A DNA stretch of 5,784 nucleotides from Microthrixaceae bacterium (GTDB taxonomy: Bacteria > Actinomycetota > Acidimicrobiia > Acidimicrobiales > Iamiaceae). A program made the position numbers and the translations under genes. The notes under the pieces are model-generated. The model did not search any database. It had not been told where the DNA came from and saw only the letters and a program-made list of their open reading frames with translations. Where the stretch lies: assembly GCA_016702505.1 (NCBI GenBank), contig JADJDU010000021.1, positions 1 to 5,784 on the forward strand. Direction: 5' to 3'. Shown in pieces: positions 1 to 4,766 of the stretch. Every line of letters begins with the position of its first letter. Position 1 is the first letter of the stretch.

Positions 1-524
1 GGATCGGGGAGGTGCTTGAGTTGCGGCGCAAGGATGTCGATGTGTCGCAACGGATCGTCAGGGTGCGGCGTGCCGTGAGTTGGGTTCACGGGAAGTCGAT
101 TGTCGGCACTCCCAAGTCCGCTGCGGGCATCCGGACTGTGTCCGTCCCGCCGCACGTCATGCCGATGATTGAAGAGCATCTTTCTGAGCGGGTCGGGGCC
201 CGTGCTGACGCGTTGTTGTTCGCTGCGGCCGACGGGGTTAGCCATCTGCAGCCGTCTGTGTTCCGCGAGGCGTGGGTGAAAGCGCGCGCTGCCGCCGGGC
301 GATCCGACTTGCGGGTTCACGATCTTCGTCATACAGGAGCGACGATGGCCGCCATGACCGGGGCCACGCTCGCCGAGTTGCAGGAACGGCTCGGTCACTC
401 CAGTGTCAACGCTGCGCTGCGTTACCAGCACGCCGCCCAGGGCCGAGACGCCGAGATCGCCGCCGCGCTGTCAGTGATGGCGTCAGCCCAGGTACCAGCC
501 CCTGCAACGATTCACGAGTCTTAG
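1..524 (+). CDS. Tyrosine recombinase/integrase, C-terminal catalytic domain (5' partial)
   Basis: Site-specific recombinase of the lambda-integrase (phage integrase) family, which cuts and rejoins DNA through a covalent tyrosine-DNA link to integrate or excise an element. The frame is open to the left edge. The first residues read IGEVLELRRKDVD, the conserved block that follows the first catalytic Arg, whose codon probably straddles the edge (only its last two bases, GG, are visible). Counting from the GTG at 12, the beta-hairpin Lys is K35 (GTPKS), the HxxR box is H103-R106 (HDLRHTG), the second His is H129 (LGHSS) and the nucleophile is Y138 (RYQHA). The spacing is normal, so the visible catalytic core looks intact. 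It ends at TAG 522-524. The GTG at 12 is not the true start because the family block runs past it. The core-binding N-terminal domain should lie to the left. The next gene is convergent, 12 bp away. Confidence 0.93.
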   Translation, partial: IGEVLELRRKDVDVSQRIVRVRRAVSWVHGKSIVGTPKSAAGIRTVSVPPHVMPMIEEHLSERVGARADALLFAAADGVSHLQPSVFREAWVKARAAAGRSDLRVHDLRHTGATMAAMTGATLAELQERLGHSSVNAALRYQHAAQGRDAEIAAALSVMASAQVPAPATIHES

Positions 525-536
525 CGGAGGCCACGG

Positions 537-565
537 TTATGACGCTGTCGGGATTCGGGTCATAA
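537..565. repeat. Short inverted repeat between convergent integrase and HTH genes
   Basis: TTATGAC at 537-543 is the exact reverse complement of GTCATAA at 559-565, with a 15-bp spacer. It covers the HTH stop codon and lies just past the integrase stop. The arms are AT-rich for this genome and there is no T-tract, so a strong intrinsic terminator is unlikely. A protein-binding site, a weak bidirectional stop or chance are all possible. Confidence 0.35.
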
Positions 566-731
566 GGCGGTCGACGTCCTCCGGGTCGAGGCGAATGACC
601 CTCGGACCGCTGCGGTAGGCGTTGAGCGTTCCGTCAGAGATACGGCGACGCAGGGTGCGGATGCTGAGGCCGGTCCGTCTGGAGGCCTGAGCAAGTGATT
701 CGAACTGACGACGGGTGACGTGTTGCAACAT
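537..731 (-). CDS. Small helix-turn-helix DNA-binding protein, excisionase/MerR-like
   Basis: A 64-residue protein starting MLQHVTRRQFESLAQAS. It has a winged-helix HTH of the excisionase type (HTH_17-like): ESLAQASRRTGLSIRTLRRR is the HTH, followed by the wing GTLNAYRSGPRVIRLDPEDV. The pattern of sensing helix, recognition helix, short wing and 'R-i-dpeDvdrl' is typical of excisionases and recombination directionality factors, and also of small element regulators. The ATG at 731 was chosen because AGGAG lies 6 nt upstream; the frame stays open to a GTG at 824, but that extension is low-complexity and has no such site. It converges tail-to-tail with the integrase, whereas many xis genes are co-directional with int, so it could be a regulator rather than a true Xis. 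Family placement is firm; the role is inferred. Confidence 0.8.
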   Translation of the reverse strand: MLQHVTRRQFESLAQASRRTGLSIRTLRRRISDGTLNAYRSGPRVIRLDPEDVDRLMTRIPTAS

Positions 732-911
732 GGCGCTCTCCTCTCGACACCTAAAGCGGGAACTGATGCGCTGGGGGTCAGCCGACGCGTGGGCTGTGCG
801 AACCGGACCGCCACACCGTGGCAACTCAGCCCGTCAGAGCCGTTCGGTGCTCCCCGGTTGGCCGAGCTGGCTTGCGGGCTGACTCACCGGACGCGACAGG
901 GGCCACGGCCC
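732..911. other. Non-coding gap between WD40 gene end and HTH gene
   Basis: About 180 bp lying upstream of the HTH gene and downstream of the restored stop of the large gene at 912-914. No open frame here has a plausible start or protein-like composition. The HTH promoter must lie here or further upstream, but no convincing -35/-10 pair is visible. Only very short inverted repeats (CAGCC...GGCTG near 779-796; GGGCC-AC-GGCCC at 900-911) are present. Confidence 0.5.
738..742 (-). promoter_or_regulatory. Ribosome binding site of the HTH gene
   Basis: On the minus strand the sequence GAGAGGAGAG (736-745) contains a perfect AGGAG core at 738-742, separated by 6 nt from the ATG at 731. This is near-ideal Shine-Dalgarno spacing and decides the start of the small DNA-binding protein. 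Confidence 0.75.
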
Positions 912-1085
912 TCAGAAGTCGATGACAACGATCCCTTGGTCGGCCCCGCAGACGAGGGCCCGACCAGCCGCGGCAAGCGCTTTCAGCGGGCTGGGCAAGG
1001 CAACCAGTCGTTCAACGTCGAACCCGTCGGCGTCGGCAAGGGTTAAGAGCACCAGGTGGCGGCGCCACGAGTCACGACTGAGCGC
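912..1085 (-). pseudogene. Displaced C-terminal cap of the WD40 protein
   Basis: In the frame ending at TGA 912-914, the minus strand reads RRHLVLLTLADADGFDVE, then LVALPSPLKALAAAG, then RALVCGADQGIVVIDF. This 57-residue stretch has natural composition and the strand pattern of two diverged propeller blades; 'GxxLvvGxdxGivvid' endings are common at the C-termini of actinobacterial WD40 proteins. It joins the preceding blade if one base is added to the C run at 1085-1088. It is too short to stand out as an open frame and would be missed if the gene were taken to end at 1043. Confidence 0.7.
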
Positions 1086-2365
1086 CCCTCCAGCTCCGCC
1101 ACCGCCAACGCCCGCACCGGAGCGTCATGGCCGGTGAACGGCGCCCCCACCGGGGCCCCGGTCGCCAAATCCCACACCCGCACCGACCGGTCCCCGCTGC
1201 CGGAGACCACCACCGGCCGCCCCGCCACCTCCGCCACCGCCACCGCCACCACCGGACCGTCATGGCCGGTCAACGGCGCCCCCACCGGGGCCCCGGTCGC
1301 CAAATCCCACACCCGCACCGACCGGTCCCCGCTGCCGGAGACCACCACCGGCCGCCCCGCCACCTCCGCCACCGCCACCGCCCGCACCCAGCCGTCGTGG
1401 CCGGTGAACGGCGCCCCGACCGGGGCCCCGGTGGCCAGGTCCCACACCCGCACCGACGCGTCGTCGCTGCCGGACACCACGACCGGGCGCCCCTCCAGCT
1501 CGGTGACCGCCACCGCCAACACCGGGCCGTCGTGGCCGGTGAACGGCGCCCCCACCGGGGCCCCGGTCGCCAAATCCCACACCCGAACCGACCGGTCCCC
1601 GCTGCCGGAGACCACCACCGGCCGCCCCGCCACCTCCGCCACCGCCACCGCCCACACCGGACCGTCATGGCCGGTCAACGGCGCCCCCACCGGGGCCCCG
1701 GTCGCCAAATCCCACACCCGCACCGACCGGTCGTCGCTGCCGGACACCACCACCGGGCGCCCCGCCAGCTCCGCCACCGCCACCGCCCGCACCCAGTCGT
1801 CGTGGCCGGGTGAACGGCGCCCGACCGGCGCCCCGGTGGCCAGGTCCCACACCCGCACCGACCGGTCCTCGCTGCCGGAGACCACCACCGGGCGCCCCGC
1901 CACCTCGGCCACCGCCACCGCCCGCACCCAGTCGTCGTGGCCGGTGAACGGCGCCCCGACCGGCGCCCCGGTGGCCAGGTCCCACACCCGAACCGACCGG
2001 TCCCCGCTGCCGGAGACCACCACCGGCCGCCCCGCCACCTCCGCCACCGCCACCGCCCACACCGGACCGTCATGGCCGGTGAACGGCGCCCCCACCGGGG
2101 CCCCGGTCGCCAAATCCCACACCCGCACCGACCGGTCGTCGCTGCCGGAGACCACCACCGGCCGCCCCTCCACCTCGGCCACCGCCACCGCCAACACCGG
2201 GCCGTCGTGGCCGGTGAACGGCGCCCCCACCGGGGCCCCGGTCGCCAAATCCCACACCCGCACCGACTCGTCCCCGCTGCCGGAGACCACCACCGGCCGC
2301 CCCTCCACCTCCGCCACCGCCACCGCCCGCACCGGACCGTCATGGCCGGTGAACGGCGCCCCCAC
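1043..2365 (-). CDS. WD40 blades 11-19 (segment 4)
   Basis: Nine full 45-residue WD40 blades (TGHDxxV, SGSxDxSV, VWDLATGAPVG) followed by a partial blade TGHDAPVRALAVAELEG. The apparent start, GTG 2365, is the Val of PVGAP just past the 7-bp insertion and is not a real initiation codon. One blade joint (14 to 15) reads VGRRSPGHDD instead of VGAPFTGHDD because of a self-cancelling +1/-1 pair at 1808-1822. The last seven residues or so before the stop (GAATWCS) and the stop at 1043-1045 itself are out of frame. The genuine C-terminus continues in another frame to 912. Confidence 0.75.
   Translation of the reverse strand: MGAPFTGHDGPVRAVAVAEVEGRPVVVSGSGDESVRVWDLATGAPVGAPFTGHDGPVLAVAVAEVEGRPVVVSGSDDRSVRVWDLATGAPVGAPFTGHDGPVWAVAVAEVAGRPVVVSGSGDRSVRVWDLATGAPVGAPFTGHDDWVRAVAVAEVAGRPVVVSGSEDRSVRVWDLATGAPVGRRSPGHDDWVRAVAVAELAGRPVVVSGSDDRSVRVWDLATGAPVGAPLTGHDGPVWAVAVAEVAGRPVVVSGSGDRSVRVWDLATGAPVGAPFTGHDGPVLAVAVTELEGRPVVVSGSDDASVRVWDLATGAPVGAPFTGHDGWVRAVAVAEVAGRPVVVSGSGDRSVRVWDLATGAPVGAPLTGHDGPVVAVAVAEVAGRPVVVSGSGDRSVRVWDLATGAPVGAPFTGHDAPVRALAVAELEGRSVVTRGAATWCS
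1085..1088 (-). other. Probable 1-bp loss before the C-terminal cap
   Basis: After AVAELEG the frame runs to an early stop at 1043. Adding one base in or next to the CCCC run 1085-1088 leads into ALSRDSWRRHLVLLTL and the natural stop at 912. There is no sister repeat at this spot, so the exact place is uncertain within about 15 bp. Confidence 0.6.
1149..1162. repeat. 14-bp perfect palindrome, repeated in 13 of the 19 units (first copy shown)
   Basis: ACCGGGGCCCCGGT equals its own reverse complement and codes for the TGAPV turn. It is intact in 13 units and altered in the other six (ACCGGCGCCCC, ACTGGGGCCCC or AACGGCGCCCC forms). Such GC hairpins every 135 bp could favour polymerase slippage, recombination or sequencing error; several of the indels lie within 20 bp of a copy. 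Confidence 0.6.
1576..2149 (-). repeat. Higher-order duplication: two ~169-bp stretches 405 bp apart
   Basis: Positions about 1576-1744 and 1981-2149 match base for base except at one position (C1676 against G2081), including the rare CCCGAACCG variant. The offset is exactly three units (3 x 135 bp). This suggests that multi-blade blocks have been copied, not only single blades. Confidence 0.7.
1808..1822 (-). other. Self-cancelling +1/-1 pair
   Basis: The plus strand has CCGGGTGAACGGCGCCCGACC where sister units have CCGGTGAACGGCGCCCCGACC: one extra G at 1808-1810 and one missing C at 1820-1822. Only about five residues are changed (APFTG becomes RRSPG) and the frame is kept. Confidence 0.8.
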
Positions 2366-4766
2366 CGGCGACCGGGGCCCCGGTGGCCAGGTCCCACACC
2401 TGCACCGACCGGTCGCCGCTGCCGGACACCACCACCGGGCGCCCCTCCACCTCGGCCACCGCCACCGCCACCACCCAGTGGTCGTGGCCGATGAACGGCG
2501 CCCCGACCGGGGCCCCGGTGGCCAGGTCCCACACCCGCACCGACCGGTCCTCGCTGCCGGACACCACCACCGGGCGCCCCTCCAACTCGGCCACCGCCAC
2601 CGCCAACACCGGGCCCTGGTGGCCGGTCAACGGCGCCCGACTGGGGCCCCGGTCGCCAGGTCCCACACCCGCACCGACCGGTCCCCGCTGCCGGACACCA
2701 CCACCGGGCGCCCCTCCAACTCGGTCACCGCCACCGCCCGCACCCAGTCGTCGTGGCCGGTGAACGGCGCCCCGACCGGGGCCCCGGTGGCCAGGTCCCA
2801 CACCCGCACCGACCCGTCGCCGCTGCCGGACACCACGACCGGGCGCCCCTCCAGCTCGGTCACCGCCACCGCCAACACCGGGCCCTGGTGGCCGGTGAAC
2901 GGCGCCCCGACCGGGGCCCCGGTGGCCAGGTCCCACACCCGCACCGACCGGTCCTCGCTGCCGGACACCACGACCGGGCGCCCCTCCAGCTCGGTGACCG
3001 CCACCGCCAACACCGGGCCGTCGTGGCCGGTGATCGGCGCCCCGACCGGGGCCCCGGTGGCCAGGTCCCACACCCGCACCGACCGGTCGTCGCTGCCGGA
3101 CACCACGACCGGGCGCCCCTCCAGCTCGGTCACCGCCACCGCCAACACCCAGTCGTCGTGGCCGGTGAACGGCGCCCCGACTGGGGCCCCGGTGGCCAGG
3201 TCCCACACCTGCACCGTCCGGTCCTCGCTGCCGGACACCACGACCGGGCGCCCCTCCAGCTCGGTCACCGCTACCGCCAGCACCCGGCCGTCGTGGCCGG
3301 TGAACGGCGCCCCGAACGGCGCCCCGGTGGCCAGATCCCACACCTGCACCGACCGGTCGCCGCTGCCGGACACCACGACCGGGCGCCCGCCACCTCCGCC
3401 ATCGCCACGGCCCGCACCCAGTCGTCGTGGCCGGTGATCGGCGCCCCGACCGGGGCCCCGGTCGCCAAGTCCCCACCCGCACCGACCCGTCCTCGCTGCC
3501 GGACACCACGACCGGGCGCCCCTCCAGCTCGGTCACCGCTACCGCCCGCACCGGGCCGTGGTGGCCGGTGATCGGCGCCCCGACTGGGGCCCCGGTGGCC
3601 AGGTCCCACACCTGCACCGACCCGTCCTCGCTGCCGGACACCACGACCGGGCGCCCCTCCAGCTCAGCCACCGCTATGCCCGCCACACCCCCGTCAGGGG
3701 TGGCGACCACGCGGGAGGCGTCAGGGCGGCGCCAGTGCGCCCACCGGGGCATCCATTCGGTGGGTAGGCCGTCGGCGATGATGCGGTCGGCAAGCTCCCC
3801 TCCGGGCCCGCACCGAGCGGCTAGGGCCAACGCGGAGGCCGCCCGAACAGGAGGCTCACGCCGCATCGTGTTCACTGCGCGCATGTACGCGTCAGCGGCC
3901 AAGCGGGCCCGCAGGAATCCCTCGACGTCGTTGAGGGGACGCGGTGGGTAGTTGGGCAAGGTGTCGATCGCCGACATCATCGAGCCGGGAACAGCCGCGA
4001 GCAACAACCCCGGATCCTGAACGAGTTCGGGCAGTCGGCCGGCGTGCGCTGCGTGCAGCGGTAGGAAGGTACGGGCGTAGGGGTGCGCGCGCTTCCAGTC
4101 GACCCGGCCGTCCAGGCGGCGCGGGGCGAGTTGCTGTAGCGTCCGGGTGATTGCGGCCTCGTCGGCGACGGGGTCGCGGTCCTGCTGGAGCACCTCGACC
4201 AGAGACTGGTGGAACAGCCGGTATGTCGACCTTTCGCCGAGCGGGGCGCCCTCCACGACGTACGAACCCGCGTGATCGACTAGCTCAATCAGGTCGATGG
4301 TGCTGCAGTCGGTGCCGGGCTCCAACGCGCGGACCAACGCCGGCCAAATGTCCTCCCACGGCATACCGGTGCCGCGGGCATAGGCCAGCGGCCGGAGTCG
4401 CTGAAATGCCAGCTCGACCCGATCCTGGAAATGCCGTTCGAGGTCGGCACGCATCGCATCGCCGGTGTTCTTTGGCAGCCGCTCGCGCCACGTCGTGGAC
4501 CGCACGTCAGGCAGCGCCGGCCTTTTCGTACTGACGTCGTCGGCATACTCCGCGTCCAGGTCGAGAGCGACGAACGTTCGGGCATGACGGTCCTTCCAGT
4601 CATCGCCCAACGCAAGCTGGGGGACCTTCGGACGGCAACCGAGCAGAAAGCGCAGACGTCCCTTGCCCTGTTCGGCCAACTGGCGGATGACTTCCTTGAC
4701 CAGGCCCACCGGATCATCGGCCTCGTCCAGTGCGTCCACCACCACCGTCAGCGGACGCCCGTCCAC
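2340..4766 (-). CDS. STAND ATPase C-terminal half, winged-helix linker and first WD40 blades (segment 2)
   Basis: The apparent start (GTG 4766) is internal: in-frame sequence upstream reads SEAISLNLRRTLQAAASRV and joins segment 1. Walker B is VVVDALDEA (residues 8-16), and RFLLGCRP (39-46) fits the strand after it in STAND/NACHT ATPases. Residues 110-195 look like the helical and winged-helix region that transmits the switch, with TYRLFHQSLVEVL as its typical last helix. Residues 200-350 are a helical linker. WD40 blades 1 and 2 begin at about residue 357 (AGIAVAELEGRPVVVSGS). The authentic reading stops at V431 (about 3474), where a base is missing in the VWD codons. The next 270 residues are Gly/Arg/Ala-rich shadow coding. 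The frame becomes authentic again at about 2369-2636 for blades 9 and 10 (APLTGHQGPVLAVAV onward), because three 1-bp losses add up to three. Confidence 0.8.
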   Translation of the reverse strand: MDGRPLTVVVDALDEADDPVGLVKEVIRQLAEQGKGRLRFLLGCRPKVPQLALGDDWKDRHARTFVALDLDAEYADDVSTKRPALPDVRSTTWRERLPKNTGDAMRADLERHFQDRVELAFQRLRPLAYARGTGMPWEDIWPALVRALEPGTDCSTIDLIELVDHAGSYVVEGAPLGERSTYRLFHQSLVEVLQQDRDPVADEAAITRTLQQLAPRRLDGRVDWKRAHPYARTFLPLHAAHAGRLPELVQDPGLLLAAVPGSMMSAIDTLPNYPPRPLNDVEGFLRARLAADAYMRAVNTMRREPPVRAASALALAARCGPGGELADRIIADGLPTEWMPRWAHWRRPDASRVVATPDGGVAGIAVAELEGRPVVVSGSEDGSVQVWDLATGAPVGAPITGHHGPVRAVAVTELEGRPVVVSGSEDGSVRVGTWRPGPRSGRRSPATTTGCGPWRWRRWRAPGRGVRQRRPVGAGVGSGHRGAVRGAVHRPRRPGAGGSGDRAGGAPGRGVRQRGPDGAGVGPGHRGPSRGAVHRPRRLGVGGGGDRAGGAPGRGVRQRRPVGAGVGPGHRGPGRGADHRPRRPGVGGGGHRAGGAPGRGVRQRGPVGAGVGPGHRGPGRGAVHRPPGPGVGGGGDRAGGAPGRGVRQRRRVGAGVGPGHRGPGRGAVHRPRRLGAGGGGDRVGGAPGGGVRQRGPVGAGVGPGDRGPSRAPLTGHQGPVLAVAVAELEGRPVVVSGSEDRSVRVWDLATGAPVGAPFIGHDHWVVAVAVAEVEGRPVVVSGSGDRSVQVWDLATGAPVAGGGAVHRP
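2364..2375 (-). other. 7-bp out-of-frame insertion at a boundary between repeat types
   Basis: The plus strand reads ACCGGCGACCGG where every other unit has a single ACCGG, giving 7 extra bases. It sits between blades 10 and 11: the side below has GCCCCCACC-type units, the side above has only GACC/CCAGGTCCC-type units. The frame changes here, turning PVGAPFTG into PVAGGGAVHR. Confidence 0.8.
2627..3376 (-). CDS. WD40 blades 3-8 in a third frame (segment 3)
   Basis: The frame reads clean WD40 sequence from VSGSGDRSVQVWDLATG to DRSVRVWDLATGAPVG. It holds the second half of blade 3, blades 4-8 and then goes out of frame at CCC 2636-2638. The apparent GTG start at 3376 is the Val of the VVVSGS strand, not an initiation site, and no ribosome binding site precedes it. 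The first half of blade 3 (TGHDDWVRAVAMAEVAG) lies in yet another frame at 3389-3473. These are fragments of the large caspase-STAND-WD40 gene, not an independent protein. Confidence 0.75.
   Translation of the reverse strand: MVSGSGDRSVQVWDLATGAPFGAPFTGHDGRVLAVAVTELEGRPVVVSGSEDRTVQVWDLATGAPVGAPFTGHDDWVLAVAVTELEGRPVVVSGSDDRSVRVWDLATGAPVGAPITGHDGPVLAVAVTELEGRPVVVSGSEDRSVRVWDLATGAPVGAPFTGHQGPVLAVAVTELEGRPVVVSGSGDGSVRVWDLATGAPVGAPFTGHDDWVRAVAVTELEGRPVVVSGSGDRSVRVWDLATGAPVGRR
2636..2638 (-). other. 1-bp loss in C run, blade 8/9 joint
   Basis: The plus strand reads GGCGCCCGACTGG where the other units have GGCGCCCCGAC. The loss turns PVGAPLTG into PVGRR-stop. Adding a C restores APLTGHQGPVLAVAV in the correct phase. 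Confidence 0.8.
3386..3473 (-). other. Two 1-bp losses bounding half a blade in a separate frame
   Basis: At 3473 the plus strand has GTCCCCACCCG where other units have GTCCCACACCCG, losing an A and breaking VRVWD into VRVGT. At 3386-3388 it has GCGCCCGCC where units with the same AEVAG coding have GCGCCCCGCC. Between them the frame reads DLATGAPVGAPITG and HDDWVRAVAMAEVAG. Confidence 0.8.

Larger units (their letters stand above)
1131..3700 (-). repeat. Tandem array of 19 near-identical 135-bp WD40-coding units
   Basis: The SGS-coding mark (CCGGAGAC or CCGGACAC on the plus strand) recurs from 1201 to 3635 at exact 135-bp steps, except where an indel gives 134, 133 or 142. That makes 19 copies. 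Each unit encodes GH-xxx-V-x-AVAVAE-[VL]-[EA]-GRPVVVSGS-x-D-x-SVRVWDLATGAPVGAP. Two nucleotide types are mixed: units with GGCGCCCCCACC and CAAATCCCAC occur only below 2370, and units with GGCGCCCCGACC and CCAGGTCCC occur throughout but are the only type above 2370. Such DNA-level identity implies recent expansion or ongoing homogenisation by unequal exchange. Confidence 0.95.

Noticed and set aside
732..824. N-terminal extension of the HTH gene to GTG 824
   Set aside because: The ATG at 731 has a strong AGGAG at 6 nt. The extra 31 residues have no family resemblance.
900..911. GGGCC-AC-GGCCC hairpin directly after the restored stop, as a terminator
   Set aside because: The stem is only about 4 bp with a usable loop and there is no T-tract. 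This is common by chance at this GC content.
720..1137. Two plus-strand frames (720-1046 and 922-1137)
   Set aside because: They overlap the HTH ribosome binding site and the displaced WD40 C-terminus on the opposite strand and show no recognisable domain or start signal.
1056..3437. A 793-codon plus-strand open frame (Thr/Ser/Pro/Arg-rich repeats), plus several other long frames over the array
   Set aside because: They are antisense or out-of-frame readings of a GC-rich 135-bp repeat that lacks stops in several frames. Composition is unnatural, there is no ribosome binding site, and the minus strand encodes clear WD40 blades.
1131..3700. CRISPR array or non-coding satellite
   Set aside because: The period is exactly 135 bp (45 codons), there are no separate spacers, and each unit translates as a WD40 blade.
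3427..4534. Plus-strand frames over the ATPase-to-WD40 linker (3427-3951, 3944-4150, 4151-4534)
   Set aside because: They are Arg/Pro/Ala-rich shadows of the continuous minus-strand linker reading, which has natural composition and STAND-type motifs.
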